A DNA stretch of 57,830 bases from Chitinophagaceae bacterium (GCA_947454155.1 CANGIT010000018.1:1-57830); one strand, 5' to 3'. Shown: positions 1-10,047, counted from the stretch's first letter. The notes: a model not told the origin generated them from the sequence alone. Translations and numbers: made by a program.

Positions 1-180
1 GTATCTAGTATCCAGTATCTAGTATCCAGTATCTAGTATCCAGTATCTAGTATCCAGTATCTAGTATCCAGTATCTAGTATCCAGTATCTAGTATCCAGT
101 ATCTAGTATCCAGTATCTAGTATCCAGTATCCAGTATCTAGTATCCAGTATCTAGTATCCAGTATCTAGCATCTAGTATA
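1..180. repeat. Heptamer satellite (GTATCTA/GTATCCA)
   Basis: Twenty-five consecutive 7-bp units run in exact phase over 1-175. They alternate GTATCTA and GTATCCA, with one doubled GTATCCA near 120-133 and a diverged last unit GCATCTA at 169-175. The array starts at the window edge, so its true length is unknown. It stops about 40 bp before the isocitrate dehydrogenase start. No ORF or spacer structure is present, so it is a simple satellite and not a CRISPR array. Confidence 0.95.
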
Positions 181-217
181 AACTTTTTCATTAATTTCGC
201 ACTTCAATTTTAACACC

Positions 218-1450
218 ATGTCAAAAATCAAAGTAACGAATCCCGTAGTGGAATTGGATGGGGATGAAATGACCCGCATCATCTGGAAATTCATCAAAGA
301 CAAACTGATATTACCTTACATAGAAGTACCCATTCAATATTTCGATTTGGGTATGGAGTATCGCGACAAAACTGACGATCAGGTGACCATTGATGCAGCC
401 AATGCCATCAAAGCCTGTGGTGTGGGTATCAAATGCGCTACCATCACTCCCGATGAGGCGCGTGTAAAAGAATTCAATCTGAAACAAATGTGGAAGAGCC
501 CCAACGGCACTATCCGCAATATTCTCGATGGTACAGTATTCAGAGAACCTATCGTGATGCAGAATGTGCCTCGTTTGGTCACCAACTGGACAGCCCCAAT
601 CATCGTAGGTCGTCACGCTTTTGGCGATCAGTATCGTGCAACCGATACCGTGATTAAAGGAAAAGGAAAACTGACCATGACCTTCACACCCGAAGGTGGC
701 GGCGAACCTCAGGTATTTGAAGTGTACAATTACAAAGGTGATGGTGTAGCCATGTGCATGTACAATACCGATGAAAGCATCTATGGCTTTGCCCGCAGCT
801 GTTTCAACATGGCCTTGAGCAAAAAATGGCCTTTGTACTTGTCTACCAAAAACACCATCCTGAAAAAATATGATGGTCGCTTCAAAGACATTTTTGAAGA
901 AGTATATAACAACGAATTCAAAGCTCAATTCACTGAATCCGGTATCGTATACGAACATCGCCTCATCGACGACATGGTAGCCTCCGCCTTGAAATGGAAC
1001 GGCAACTTTGTTTGGGCTTGTAAAAACTATGATGGAGATGTGCAATCCGACACCGTAGCTCAGGGCTTTGGTTCTCTGGGGTTGATGACTTCCGTATTGG
1101 TGACGCCCGATGGAAAAACGATGGAAGCGGAAGCCGCACATGGTACCGTTACCCGTCACTTCCGCGACCATCAGGCCGGTAAACCCACCAGCACCAATCC
1201 CATCGCCTCCATCTTTGCCTGGACGCGCGGCTTGGCCTTCCGTGGCAAACTCGACAACAACCAGGAACTGATTGATTTCTGCAATGCCCTGGAAGCTGTT
1301 TGTATAGCAACCGTTGAAAGTGGCAAGATGACCAAAGACTTGGCTGTTTGCATACATGGCAACAAAGTATCGCACGGTGAACATTACCTGTACACCGAAG
1401 AATTTTTAGATGCCATTGATGAAAATCTGAAAAAGAAAATGGGTCTCTAA
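218..1450 (+). CDS. icd: NADP-dependent isocitrate dehydrogenase
   Basis: Oxidative decarboxylation of isocitrate to 2-oxoglutarate with NADP, a cytosolic TCA-cycle step. The 410-residue protein is of the homodimeric, eukaryote-like IDH type. It has the substrate loop SPNGTIRN at residues 94-101, a metal-binding segment around [10 protein letters not shown] near 265-275, and the cofactor-side motif [10 protein letters not shown] near 303-312. Length is normal for the family. A TAATTTCG box at 192-199 resembles the Bacteroidota -7 element and gives a short leader to the ATG at 218. The gene is monocistronic and ends in a hairpin terminator. Long ORFs on the opposite strand here are shadows. 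Confidence 0.97.
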   Translation: MSKIKVTNPVVELDGDEMTRIIWKFIKDKLILPYIEVPIQYFDLGMEYRDKTDDQVTIDAANAIKACGVGIKCATITPDEARVKEFNLKQMWKSPNGTIRNILDGTVFREPIVMQNVPRLVTNWTAPIIVGRHAFGDQYRATDTVIKGKGKLTMTFTPEGGGEPQVFEVYNYKGDGVAMCMYNTDESIYGFARSCFNMALSKKWPLYLSTKNTILKKYDGRFKDIFEEVYNNEFKAQFTESGIVYEHRLIDDMVASALKWNGNFVWACKNYDGDVQSDTVAQGFGSLGLMTSVLVTPDGKTMEAEAAHGTVTRHFRDHQAGKPTSTNPIASIFAWTRGLAFRGKLDNNQELIDFCNALEAVCIATVESGKMTKDLAVCIHGNKVSHGEHYLYTEEFLDAIDENLKKKMGL

Positions 1451-1471
1451 TTGACAACCCCAATATATTTT

Positions 1472-1500
1472 AAAGCCCGCCAAATTAAATGGTGGGCTTT
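1472..1500 (+). terminator. Rho-independent terminator after icd
   Basis: Inverted repeat AAAGCCCGCC / GGTGGGCTTT with one G-T wobble and a 9-nt loop, starting about 20 bp after the icd stop and followed by an AT-rich stretch. Confidence 0.8.
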
Positions 1501-1526
1501 ATTTATTGAATTAATTCCTTCTAGCA

Positions 1527-2690
1527 TTAGATTTTTCTGGTCCCCGCATATAGCTCGTATTCGAGCAAGCGACAATCAATCTTGCCATTAAAAAACTCTA
1601 TTCTTCTTTTGGGTTTCAATCCGATTTTTTTGGCCAGTTCCAGATTTCCTGTGAAGATATAACCCCAATAACCTTTGCATTGTTGTTTCAGAAAATCGCC
1701 CATGCGGGCGTAGGTTTCTTGCAAAGCCAATTCTTCTCCCAGCCTGTCGCCATATTCGGGATTGAAAAATACGACCCCATTTTGCCCTTCCGGAATTTCA
1801 GTGGCCGCAAAATCGCATTGTTCGAAACGAATCATCTCTTCTACACCTGCAATTCCTGCATTGATTCTTGAAATGTTCACCGCGTCTTCGCTGATATCGG
1901 AAGCGATGATCAGTACGCCCGGATCATCAATCACCTTAGCCTCTATCTCTTTCAGGCAATTTTCATGAAATATCTCCTCATACCCACAGAGATGCATAAA
2001 CGAATAATTGGAGCGGTATAAACCAGGATACCTGTTACTGGCCAGCAAAGCAGCTTCGATGGCTATGGTGCCGGATCCGCACATCGGATTGATGAAGGGC
2101 GATTTTCTGTCCCATTGCAGTGCCAAAAGATTGGCTGCAGCCAGTGATTCGAGCATTGGCGCCTTGCCCGGTATTTTACGATACCCATGCTTCGACAATG
2201 TTTCTCCGCTGGTATCGAGAAACAACTCCGCTTCTGTATCCTTCCAATATAAGTGCACCACCACACCATTCAGCTCCGGACCCGAATTGGGCCGGCTACC
2301 AGTTTTTGACCGGAAACGGTCGGCGATGGCATCTTTCACTTTTACATTGGCGAAAAGATTATTGGTGATGGTTTCATTGCTCACATTGCTGCTGATCGAA
2401 AAATACTCATCTGCCGGTATGATGTGCTCCCACTCTAATTTCAACAGCTCACGGTAAATATCATCGGCATTGAAAGCCTTGAATCTATGCAAGGAAAAAA
2501 GCACCTGACTGGCACATCGCAAATGCATGTTCAATCTTATGCAATCCTGCAGAGTTCCATTAAGTTCGACACCTGTTTTGAAAACCCGTATTGTTTGATA
2601 ACCCAGCGCTTCTGTTTCTTTTTGTAAAAGAGCAGACAAACGGTTGCTGCAAGTGATAATGATCTTGCTGTTGAGTTGAAATAAATTCAT
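1527..2690 (-). CDS. THUMP-domain class I SAM-dependent RNA methyltransferase (RlmL N-terminal-like)
   Basis: The 387-residue protein has an N-terminal THUMP-like RNA-binding region (about residues 50-160) and a Rossmann methyltransferase domain. The SAM-binding motif reads NPMCGSGTIAIEAAL (about 201-215). Relatives related to the N-terminal half of RlmL make N2-methylguanosine in 23S rRNA, so an rRNA guanine-N2 target is likely but inferred. The catalytic motif IV reads NPEYGDRL where the textbook form is NPPYG, so the second proline is Glu. It is the last gene of the minus-strand sugar operon, starting 12 bp after rfbD, and it converges on icd. Confidence 0.85.
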   Translation of the reverse strand: MNLFQLNSKIIITCSNRLSALLQKETEALGYQTIRVFKTGVELNGTLQDCIRLNMHLRCASQVLFSLHRFKAFNADDIYRELLKLEWEHIIPADEYFSISSNVSNETITNNLFANVKVKDAIADRFRSKTGSRPNSGPELNGVVVHLYWKDTEAELFLDTSGETLSKHGYRKIPGKAPMLESLAAANLLALQWDRKSPFINPMCGSGTIAIEAALLASNRYPGLYRSNYSFMHLCGYEEIFHENCLKEIEAKVIDDPGVLIIASDISEDAVNISRINAGIAGVEEMIRFEQCDFAATEIPEGQNGVVFFNPEYGDRLGEELALQETYARMGDFLKQQCKGYWGYIFTGNLELAKKIGLKPKRRIEFFNGKIDCRLLEYELYAGTRKI

Positions 2691-2702
2691 GAAGATTATT
2701 TA

Positions 2703-3578
2703 TTAATGAGAGGCCATCAGCAATTCCATGCAGGCTTTCAGGCTTTCTCTCCATTCCGGTATGTTTACACCAAATGTTGTGACGATCTTATCTGTTTTCA
2801 AAATAGAAAATCGCGGTCTTTTGGCAGGCACCGGATAGGCGGTGGATGGAATAGGATGAATCTGACAGGTATAATCGCCAATCTCTTTTATGGCACAGGC
2901 GAAATCATACCAGGTAATCACCCCTTGATTGGCGAAATGATATAATCCCGGCTGGGGCTCCGCATGGTGATAGATGATGTGGAAGATGGCTTTGGCCAGA
3001 TCTGCGGCGTAAGTAGGTCGACCTGTTTGATCACACACAACGCTGAGCTCATCTTTTTCCTGCATCAGTCGCATCATCGTTTTCACAAAATTCTTTCCAT
3101 AATAACTATACACCCATGAAGTACGAATCACTATGCTTTCTGCATCGTATTGCAAGGCAAGGCGCTCCCCTTCCAGCTTGCTTTCACCATATACATTTAT
3201 CGGCTCTACATCATCGTTAGTATCATATCCGTTTGCATTTTCCCCATTGAAAACGTAATCTGTTGAGATGTGAATCAAACGGCATTGATAACGCTGACAA
3301 GCCGCAGCCAAATAACCTACCGCTGCCGCATTGACGGCAAAAGCATTGTCTCTGTCCTGCTCGGCCGCATCCACTGCTGTATACGCTGCCGCATTGATGC
3401 AATAATCAAAGGCATACTGACTGAAAATGGCTTCAACGGCATCCGGATTGGTGATGGAAAGCGTGTCCACATCTGTAAAAACAAAATGGGAATCGGGATA
3501 CAATGCTGAAAGCTGACGGCATTCATTACCCAACTGACCATTGGAGCCGGTGATCAGGATGTTCATTGGAGTCGTCAT
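2703..3578 (-). CDS. rfbD: dTDP-4-dehydrorhamnose reductase
   Basis: Last step of dTDP-L-rhamnose synthesis: NAD(P)H reduction of dTDP-4-dehydro-L-rhamnose. It is a short-chain dehydrogenase fold with the nucleotide-binding motif GSNGQLG close to the N-terminus, the HISTDYVFNG strand, and the catalytic YxxxK as YGESK. A longer reading frame begins at 3629, but homologs begin close to MNILITG. I chose the ATG at 3578 (ATG at 3566 is also possible), because upstream codons run back into rfbC, which ends at 3595. It is co-transcribed with rfbC. rfbA and rfbB, needed for the first two steps, are not in the window. Confidence 0.93.
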   Translation of the reverse strand: MTTPMNILITGSNGQLGNECRQLSALYPDSHFVFTDVDTLSITNPDAVEAIFSQYAFDYCINAAAYTAVDAAEQDRDNAFAVNAAAVGYLAAACQRYQCRLIHISTDYVFNGENANGYDTNDDVEPINVYGESKLEGERLALQYDAESIVIRTSWVYSYYGKNFVKTMMRLMQEKDELSVVCDQTGRPTYAADLAKAIFHIIYHHAEPQPGLYHFANQGVITWYDFACAIKEIGDYTCQIHPIPSTAYPVPAKRPRFSILKTDKIVTTFGVNIPEWRESLKACMELLMASH

Positions 3579-3594
3579 AAGAAAATGATTTGTC

Positions 3595-4152
3595 TCAGGA
3601 GAAAATGAAATTATTCTTGCAGTTTTCAAAAGCAGGTTGCTTCAGGTCTTTTTCAGAAATGATATGATCCGCTACCGGAATCTGCCAGTCGATACCCAAG
3701 GATGCATCATTGTATAGAATACCGGCCTCCAATTCCTTGTTATAAAAAGAATCGCACTTGTAAAACACCTCTGCCGTTTCGCTGATGACTGAATAACCGT
3801 GTGCAAAACCGTGAGGGATAAACAGTTGCTTTTTATTCTCCGCTGATAAAAGAATGGAAAAATGTTTTCCATATGTAGGTGAACCTTGTCTGATGTCGAG
3901 CACCACATCCAGAATGCTGCCACTCAACGCCCGGATGAATTTTGTTTGTGCCTGCGGATTGAGCTGATAATGCAATCCCCTGATAACACCATACGCCGAA
4001 CGTGCCTGGTTGTCCTGCACAAAATGCATGTGAATACCTGATGCGGCACAGGTCTTTTCATTGTAGCTCTCAAAGAAATAGCCTCTGCTGTCGTTGAACA
4101 CGTTAGGCTCAAACACAAACAAGCCTGGAAATTCAGTGGCGATAAAGGGCAT
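3595..4152 (-). CDS. rfbC: dTDP-4-dehydrorhamnose 3,5-epimerase
   Basis: Cupin-fold epimerase acting on dTDP-4-dehydro-6-deoxyglucose before RfbD. The 185-residue length is typical. Visible motifs are RGLHYQ with the catalytic His, the LDVVLDIRQGSPTYG strand, and PHGFAHGY followed by YKCD, which carries the conserved Tyr. The gene lies between a WbpP-like epimerase and rfbD with gaps of 9 and 16 bp, so one transcript is likely. This places rhamnose supply in the same operon as uronic-acid sugar nucleotides. Confidence 0.96.
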   Translation of the reverse strand: MPFIATEFPGLFVFEPNVFNDSRGYFFESYNEKTCAASGIHMHFVQDNQARSAYGVIRGLHYQLNPQAQTKFIRALSGSILDVVLDIRQGSPTYGKHFSILLSAENKKQLFIPHGFAHGYSVISETAEVFYKCDSFYNKELEAGILYNDASLGIDWQIPVADHIISEKDLKQPAFENCKNNFIFS

Positions 4153-4161
4153 AATGGATGA

Positions 4162-5151
4162 TTATGAATATAAGTTTTTGAAGAAGTTGATGGTTTCAAT
4201 CAATCCTGCATCGAATTTCTTCACCGGCTGATAGCCCAGATTGTCTTTAGCCAGGGAGATGTCGGCCAGTGAGTTTCTGATATCACCAGCTCTGGGTTCG
4301 CGATGTATCGACGGCCAGTCGCTGCCCAGTTGTTGCGCACAGGCTTCGTATAAATGATTCACAGAATAATATTCACCACAAGCCACATTGTACACTTTAT
4401 TGAAAGCATTCTCATTTTCGCAGAGCATGCCTTTCACATTCACCTGAACGGCATTATCTACAAAAGTGAAATCACGGGTTTGTTCGCCGTCGCCGTTGAT
4501 ATAAACGGGCGTACGGTTGATGATGCCTTTTACAAACAAAGGGATAACCGCAGCATAAGGGCCGTCGGGATCCTGGCGGGGGCCAAAAATATTGAAGTAA
4601 CGAAAGCCCATCAGCTTGATGCCATATACATCGGCAAATACCTGGGCGTAAAGCTCATTGGTTTTTTTAGTGGCAGCGTAAGGCGAAAGACAATTGCCGA
4701 TGCGATGCTCTACTTTTGGCAAAGTAGGCTCATCTCCGTATACAGATGACGATGACGCATAAACGAAGCTTTTCACTTTCTGATCCACTGCGGCTTTCAG
4801 CATGTTCATGAATCCGCCCACATTCACTTCATTGAAATAAACCGGCTCTTTGATTGATCGGGGAACAGAACCCAAAGCCGCCTGATGACTCACATAATCC
4901 ATGCCTTCACAGGCATTCATGCAGGTTTCCAGATCGCGGATATCGCCTTTGATGAACTCGAACTGAGGATACTGGCGTAAGATGTCGAGGTTTTTCTCAA
5001 AACCATTCACCATGTTGTCGAGCACCCTTACTTTGCGTGCTCCGTTTTTCAAGAGGTATTCGGCAATATGGCCGCCAATGAATCCGGCACCTCCGGTCAC
5101 CAGGAAGCTGTCCTGGCTGATATCTTTTGTATGGAATAATTGGGATGACAT
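4162..5151 (-). CDS. UDP-N-acetylglucosamine 4-epimerase-like SDR enzyme (WbpP/TviC type)
   Basis: Extended short-chain dehydrogenase of 329 residues. The NAD motif is TGGAGFIGGHIAEYLL near residues 19-34. SSSSVYG is followed by the catalytic YAATK, and RYFNIFGPRQDP is the substrate-side signature typical of WbpP/TviC and GalE-like enzymes. The likely reaction is UDP-GlcNAc/UDP-GalNAc or the corresponding uronate C4 epimerisation. The neighbouring gene encodes a UDP-HexNAc 6-dehydrogenase, the usual partner, so UDP-GalNAcA is a reasonable inferred product. Exact substrate cannot be fixed from sequence. Confidence 0.88.
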   Translation of the reverse strand: MSSQLFHTKDISQDSFLVTGGAGFIGGHIAEYLLKNGARKVRVLDNMVNGFEKNLDILRQYPQFEFIKGDIRDLETCMNACEGMDYVSHQAALGSVPRSIKEPVYFNEVNVGGFMNMLKAAVDQKVKSFVYASSSSVYGDEPTLPKVEHRIGNCLSPYAATKKTNELYAQVFADVYGIKLMGFRYFNIFGPRQDPDGPYAAVIPLFVKGIINRTPVYINGDGEQTRDFTFVDNAVQVNVKGMLCENENAFNKVYNVACGEYYSVNHLYEACAQQLGSDWPSIHREPRAGDIRNSLADISLAKDNLGYQPVKKFDAGLIETINFFKNLYS

Positions 5152-5166
5152 AGGATTGATTTTAAA

Positions 5167-6456
5167 TTATAAACTCCAGTAATGACGGCTGCTGATTTTA
5201 TTTCTGTACATACCTTTGAGATCTGCAACCATGGCTTTCTCTTTGGTGATGCCGGCAAAGTAGGCATCATCAAGCGAGCGATATGGGGTATGCGGTACCG
5301 TTACAATCACCGCATCATAATCATTGGCAGTCTGTGTAGCCAGCTCAAAACCATATTCATGTTTGAGCTCGTCACTTTCGGCATGAGGATCCACCACATC
5401 AACATTGAGGGAGAATGACTTCAATTCTTTCACCACATCGGCCACCTTGCTGTTTCTGATGTCGCTCACGTTTTCTTTAAATGTGGCACCCATCACCAAT
5501 ACTTTTGCATCTTTCACATTGCCGTTATTCTGAATGATATGTTGCAATACTTTTTTAGCCACATATCCCGCCATGCCATCGTTGATGACACGACCGGCCA
5601 GAATCACTTGGCTGTCGTAGCCCAGCTCTTTTGATTTGTAGGTGAGGTAGTAAGGATCCACGCCAATGCAATGTCCTCCCACCAGACCGGGTTGAAATTT
5701 CAGAAAGTTCCATTTCGTTCCTGCAGCTTCCAGCACTTCAAAAGTGTTGATATTCATTCTGTCGAATATGATAGACAGTTCGTTCATCAAGGCGATGTTC
5801 AAATCACGCTGGGTGTTTTCGATAATTTTGGCAGCTTCAGCCACTTTGATGGATGATGCACGATGTACTCCGGCCTTCACCACCAACTCATATACTTTGG
5901 CAATGGTGTCCAAACTTTCGGCATCGCAACCACTCACCACTTTCACAATGGTGGTGATGGTATGTTCTTTATCCCCCGGATTGATCCTTTCGGGAGAATA
6001 CCCAATCTTATAATCTTCCACCATTTTCAATCCGGAGAATTTTTCGATGATGGGTACGCAGTCTTCTTCTGTACAACCCGGATATACAGTGCTTTCATAC
6101 ACCACATAATCACCTTTCTTAATCACTTTTCCGATGGTTTCGCTCGCACGCTGAACCGGAATAAGATCTGGCACATTATGTTCATCCACCGGTGTAGGAA
6201 CCGCAACAATGAAAAAATTGGCGGTACGCAGCACGTCCAGATTATTAGTGAATTCTATATCGCAGCCATCAAATGCCGAAGATTCCAGTTCCTGGCTTGG
6301 ATCGATTTTGTTTTTCATCATCTCCACTCTTTCTGCATTGATATCAAATCCAATCACTTTGATTTTTTTGGCAAATTCCAAGGCAATGGGCAATCCTACA
6401 TATCCCAATCCTATCACAGCCAATGTTTTTTCTTTACTAAGCAATTCCTGGTACAT
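5167..6456 (-). CDS. Nucleotide sugar dehydrogenase (UDP-HexNAc 6-dehydrogenase, WbpO/TviB-like)
   Basis: NAD-dependent four-electron oxidation of a UDP-N-acetylhexosamine at C6. The 429-residue protein has the Rossmann motif AVIGLGYVGLPIALEFAKK (about 14-32), the central helix with EAAKIIENTQRDLNIALMNE, the catalytic cysteine in GGHCIGVDPYYL, and the C-terminal NAD-dimer domain with GATFKENVSDIRNSK. These signatures separate it from the classical UDP-glucose dehydrogenase at 7581-8909. It is 15 bp from the epimerase downstream. Upstream, towards the UXS gene, lies a 126-bp gap that contains a heptamer array. Confidence 0.92.
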   Translation of the reverse strand: MYQELLSKEKTLAVIGLGYVGLPIALEFAKKIKVIGFDINAERVEMMKNKIDPSQELESSAFDGCDIEFTNNLDVLRTANFFIVAVPTPVDEHNVPDLIPVQRASETIGKVIKKGDYVVYESTVYPGCTEEDCVPIIEKFSGLKMVEDYKIGYSPERINPGDKEHTITTIVKVVSGCDAESLDTIAKVYELVVKAGVHRASSIKVAEAAKIIENTQRDLNIALMNELSIIFDRMNINTFEVLEAAGTKWNFLKFQPGLVGGHCIGVDPYYLTYKSKELGYDSQVILAGRVINDGMAGYVAKKVLQHIIQNNGNVKDAKVLVMGATFKENVSDIRNSKVADVVKELKSFSLNVDVVDPHAESDELKHEYGFELATQTANDYDAVIVTVPHTPYRSLDDAYFAGITKEKAMVADLKGMYRNKISSRHYWSL

Positions 6457-6523
6457 CGTGTTATGTTTAATAATTAAAAATTCTTAACTCAAAAATCTTT
6501 TTTCTTCCTCCTTATGACTAATG

Positions 6524-6572
6524 CCACATTCTACATTTCTTACTCTACATTCATCATTTTACATTCTACATT
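6524..6572 (-). repeat. Heptamer array (AATGTAG) inside the sugar operon
   Basis: On the plus strand seven units lie in exact 7-bp phase: CCACATT, CTACATT, TCTTACT, CTACATT, CATCATT, TTACATT, CTACATT. The consensus on the coding (minus) strand is AATGTAG. The array sits between the stop of the UDP-glucuronate decarboxylase gene (6583) and the start of the dehydrogenase (6456), the only wide gap in this operon. Confidence 0.8.
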
Positions 6573-6582
6573 TTCCAGCCCC

Positions 6583-7575
6583 CTATCCTTTTCTGCTCAA
6601 AAACTCCTTAGGCAACTTATTCAGCTCTTCTTGGGAAAGCCCTTTGAAATATTCATACGTTATTTTCAATCCTTCTGTTCTGCTCACTTTGGGCGACCAA
6701 CCCAGCAACTCCTTGGCGCGGGTGATATCCGGTCTTCTTTGTTTGGGATCATCCTCCGGCAATGGTTTGTACACAATTTTTTGTTGTGAACCGGTTAGTG
6801 CCAGAATCTCCTCTGCAAAATCCCTGAGGGTGATTTCATCCGGATTGCCAATGTTTACCGGTAATGCATAGTCGCTCATCAACAACCGATAAATGCCTTC
6901 CACCAAATCATCTACATAGCAGAAACTACGGGTTTGACTGCCATCGCCAAATACCGTAAGATCTTCACCGCGTAAGGCCTGCCCGATGAAAGCAGGTAAA
7001 GCCCTGCCGTCGTTAAGGCGCATGCGTGGTCCATACGTATTGAAAATTCTGACAATCCGGGTTTCCACCTGATGAAAATTATGATAGGCCATGGTCATGG
7101 CTTCCTGAAATCTTTTCGCTTCGTCATACACTCCACGTGGTCCAACCGGGTTCACATTGCCCCAATAATCTTCTGTTTGCGGATGCACCAGCGGATCACC
7201 ATATACTTCACTGGTACTCGCCACCAGTATTCTTGCTTTTTTAGACAAGGCCAAACCCAAACAATTATGGGTACCCAAAGACCCCACCTTCAAAGTTTGA
7301 ATGGGAATTTTGAGGTAGTCTATAGGACTGGCAGGAGAGGCGAAATGAAGGATATAATCCAAGTGTCCGGGAACATGAATGAACTTCGACACATCGTGAT
7401 GGTAAAACTCAAAAGAACTGAGTTTGAAAAGATGTTCGATGTTTTTCAGATCTCCGGTGATCAGATTATCCATACCAATAACATGAAAGCCTTCAGCGAT
7501 GAAACGATCGCAGAGATGGGATCCTAAGAATCCGGCGGCACCTGTTATCAATATTCTTTTTTGACTCACTGACAA
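6583..7575 (-). CDS. UDP-glucuronic acid decarboxylase (UXS family)
   Basis: Converts UDP-glucuronate to UDP-xylose through a UDP-4-keto intermediate. The 330-residue SDR has the NAD motif [14 protein letters not shown] (about 12-25), the [14 protein letters not shown] strand, the catalytic YDEAK, and the UXS signature [16 protein letters not shown] (Arg binds the carboxylate). The upstream gene (5-bp gap) is UDP-glucose dehydrogenase, which makes its substrate, so the pair forms a complete UDP-Glc to UDP-Xyl route. The protein is soluble, without the membrane anchor of eukaryotic UXS. Confidence 0.92.
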   Translation of the reverse strand: MSVSQKRILITGAAGFLGSHLCDRFIAEGFHVIGMDNLITGDLKNIEHLFKLSSFEFYHHDVSKFIHVPGHLDYILHFASPASPIDYLKIPIQTLKVGSLGTHNCLGLALSKKARILVASTSEVYGDPLVHPQTEDYWGNVNPVGPRGVYDEAKRFQEAMTMAYHNFHQVETRIVRIFNTYGPRMRLNDGRALPAFIGQALRGEDLTVFGDGSQTRSFCYVDDLVEGIYRLLMSDYALPVNIGNPDEITLRDFAEEILALTGSQQKIVYKPLPEDDPKQRRPDITRAKELLGWSPKVSRTEGLKITYEYFKGLSQEELNKLPKEFLSRKG

Positions 7576-7580
7576 TTGTT

Positions 7581-8909
7581 TTAAATTATTTTTTTACGAC
7601 CAACACTCACATAATCAAAACCCAGCTGCTCCATTGTGGCAACATCAAAAAGGTTTCTGCCATCAAAAATGACTTTATGTTTGAGTTGTGTATTTATTTT
7701 TTCAAATTCCGGTGTTCTGAATTCATTCCATTCTGTGGCAATCACCAGGGCATCGGCATTTTCCAGTGCCTGGTATTGATTTTCGGCATAGCCGATTTTA
7801 TCGCCCAGCAATGCGCGTGTATTGTTCATGCCTTCCGGATCAAATGCGCATACTTGAGCTCCATGTTCCAGCAATGCATGAATCATGGTCAATGCAGGCG
7901 CTTCTCTTACGTCATCTGTATTGGGTTTAAAAGAAAGGCCCCATAATGCGATTTTCTTACCAATGAGATCTCCATTAAAATATTCCAAAATAGAACTCAT
8001 CAAGTGAAGCTTCTGTATTTCATTCACTTTCATCACCGCATCCAGAATCTTGAAATCGTATTGATAGTCTTGCGACGATTTGGATAAAGCTTTCACATCC
8101 TTCGGAAAACAACTTCCGCCGTAACCGATGCCGGGAAACAAGAAACGCTTACCGATTCTATCGTCGCTACCAATGCCACGTCTTACCATGTCCACATCCG
8201 CCCCCATTCTTTCGCAGAGTTGTGCGATCTCATTCATGAAACTGATCTTGACAGCCAAAAAAGAATTGGCCGCATATTTCGTCAGCTCTGCCGAACATTC
8301 ATCCATGAAGATCACCGGGTTGCCCTGACGAACAAAGGGCGCATAAAGCTCATTCATGATTTTGATGGCACGCTCAGCACGTGTGCCTATCACCACCCTG
8401 TCGGGCTTCATGAAATCTTCTACGGCTACCCCTTCACGTAAAAATTCAGGATTGCTGACCACATCAAAAGCGTGACTAAGCGTTCCTTCAGATGAAGCCA
8501 GGATGGCTTGTTTCACTTTTTCGGCGGTACCCACAGGTACGGTGCTTTTGTCTACAATCACTTTATAATCATCTGGCTGGATGATCTTACCCAAATCATG
8601 GGCCACACGAAGAATATACGACAAGTCGGCGCTGCCATCTTCACCCGGAGGTGTGGGCAGGGCTAAAAAAATCACCTGCGCCTGCGCTACCGCAGCTTCA
8701 AGTTCGGTGGTAAAAAACAGTCTTTCTTCTTTCTGGTTTCTGAGAAACAGTTTTTCCAATCCGGGTTCATAAATGGTGATTTCTCCGGCTTGCAATCTTG
8801 CCACTTTATTAGCGTCAATGTCCACACAAATCACTTTGTTGCCTGTTTCTGCAAAACAAGTGCCTGTTACCAAGCCTACATAACCCGTACCAATAACTGC
8901 TATTTTCAT
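7581..8909 (-). CDS. ugd: UDP-glucose 6-dehydrogenase
   Basis: Oxidises UDP-glucose to UDP-glucuronate with two NAD. The N-terminus [16 protein letters not shown] is the family start. I therefore place the start at ATG 8909 and not at the longer in-frame Met at 8951, which lies inside the aminotransferase gene; 8909 lies 7 bp past that gene's stop. Motifs include [19 protein letters not shown], the catalytic cysteine in [10 protein letters not shown] and [18 protein letters not shown]. The resulting 442-residue length is normal. It supplies the downstream decarboxylase and probably free glucuronate for polysaccharide. Confidence 0.95.
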   Translation of the reverse strand: MKIAVIGTGYVGLVTGTCFAETGNKVICVDIDANKVARLQAGEITIYEPGLEKLFLRNQKEERLFFTTELEAAVAQAQVIFLALPTPPGEDGSADLSYILRVAHDLGKIIQPDDYKVIVDKSTVPVGTAEKVKQAILASSEGTLSHAFDVVSNPEFLREGVAVEDFMKPDRVVIGTRAERAIKIMNELYAPFVRQGNPVIFMDECSAELTKYAANSFLAVKISFMNEIAQLCERMGADVDMVRRGIGSDDRIGKRFLFPGIGYGGSCFPKDVKALSKSSQDYQYDFKILDAVMKVNEIQKLHLMSSILEYFNGDLIGKKIALWGLSFKPNTDDVREAPALTMIHALLEHGAQVCAFDPEGMNNTRALLGDKIGYAENQYQALENADALVIATEWNEFRTPEFEKINTQLKHKVIFDGRNLFDVATMEQLGFDYVSVGRKKII

Positions 8910-8916
8910 TTTTAAT

Positions 8917-10047
8917 TTATTTGTTGATGTATTCCAAAACCGCATCAGCAATGAATTGCTGTTGTTCTTGATCCAGCTCTGTATGAATAGGCAGCGAAAT
9001 CACACGCTCCGTCAGCCAATCGGTTACTTCCAGCTGGTAATCACTGCCCCCGAAAGCGTCAAACATTTGTTGACGATGGGCAGGAACAGGATAGTAGATC
9101 ATGGAAGGAATGCCTTTCTCGGACAAAAACTGACTCAAACCATCTCTGTCGACGTTGTGAAGAACTAGTGTATACTGATGAAATACATGTTTGTTGTTGG
9201 GGTGGCGATAAGGCACTTCAATCTTGTTGTGCCCGGCAAATGCCGCGTCATAAAAATCAGCCGCTTTTCTGCGGGCGGCGATATATTCGTCCAAATGACG
9301 AAGTTTGATGGACAAGATGGCGGCCTGCATGGCGTCGAGTCTTGAGTTGCAACCTACCACATCATGATAATATCTTTTGCTTTGCCCATGTGAAGCAATC
9401 ATTCTCAGTTTTTCTGCCAATGCATCATCTTCCGTAAAAATGGCGCCGCCGTCACCAAAGGCACCCAGATTTTTAGAGGGATAGAATGAAGTGCAGCCGA
9501 TATGACCGATACTGCCAGTTTTTTTCACTGTGCCATTCGAAAAAGTATAGTCATTGCCAATGGCCTGAGCGTTATCTTCAATTACAAAAAGTCCATGTTG
9601 GCTGGCGATTGCCATGATTTTTTCCATATCCGCCGCATGGCCGTACAAATGCACTGGCACGATGGCTTTTGTTTTTGGCGTGATGGCTTTCTCTACCGCA
9701 TCAGGGTCGAGACAAAAAGTTTTTTTATCAACTTCCACAAAAATGGGCTTTATGCCTAAAAGGGCCGCCACCTCTACTGTTGCGATATAGGTGAATGAAG
9801 GGGTAATCACTTCATCCCCTGCTTTTAAACCCAGCGCCATCATGGCAATTTGCAAAGCATCAGTACCATTGGCACAGGGAATCACATGCTTCGATCCGTT
9901 GTAAGCTGCCAGCTGCGCAGCGAAATCGTTCACTACTTTTCCGCCGATGAACTGCGAGCTTTCCATCACATTGATGACCGCCGCATCCACTTCATTTTTT
10001 ATTTTCAGATACTGACTTCGCGTATCCACCATTTGTAAGGGCCTCAT
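8917..10047 (-). CDS. DegT/DnrJ/EryC1/StrS family sugar aminotransferase
   Basis: PLP enzyme that aminates keto-sugar nucleotides. Visible features are the PANGTDAL-like region CANGTDALQIAM, PSFTYIAT, VHLYGHAADM, EDNAQAIG and the PLP lysine in SFYPSKNLGAFGDGG. Residues around ENAQAIG resemble WbpE-type enzymes, but the substrate is not determined by sequence. The start is ambiguous: ATG 10056 (MCYMRPLQ) or ATG 10047 (MRPLQMVD). Homologs usually begin close to the latter. It is the first gene of the minus-strand operon. A CGAAGATA element at 10080-10087 (TATCTTCG on the coding strand) is a possible -7 box. Confidence 0.9.
   Translation of the reverse strand: MRPLQMVDTRSQYLKIKNEVDAAVINVMESSQFIGGKVVNDFAAQLAAYNGSKHVIPCANGTDALQIAMMALGLKAGDEVITPSFTYIATVEVAALLGIKPIFVEVDKKTFCLDPDAVEKAITPKTKAIVPVHLYGHAADMEKIMAIASQHGLFVIEDNAQAIGNDYTFSNGTVKKTGSIGHIGCTSFYPSKNLGAFGDGGAIFTEDDALAEKLRMIASHGQSKRYYHDVVGCNSRLDAMQAAILSIKLRHLDEYIAARRKAADFYDAAFAGHNKIEVPYRHPNNKHVFHQYTLVLHNVDRDGLSQFLSEKGIPSMIYYPVPAHRQQMFDAFGGSDYQLEVTDWLTERVISLPIHTELDQEQQQFIADAVLEYINK

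Noticed and set aside
1..175. CRISPR or origin iterons
   Set aside because: Seven-bp units without spacers, no replication gene nearby, so a simple satellite is the better reading.
311..1384. Long opposite-strand ORF across icd
   Set aside because: It is the reverse-strand shadow of a strongly conserved gene and shows no family motif.
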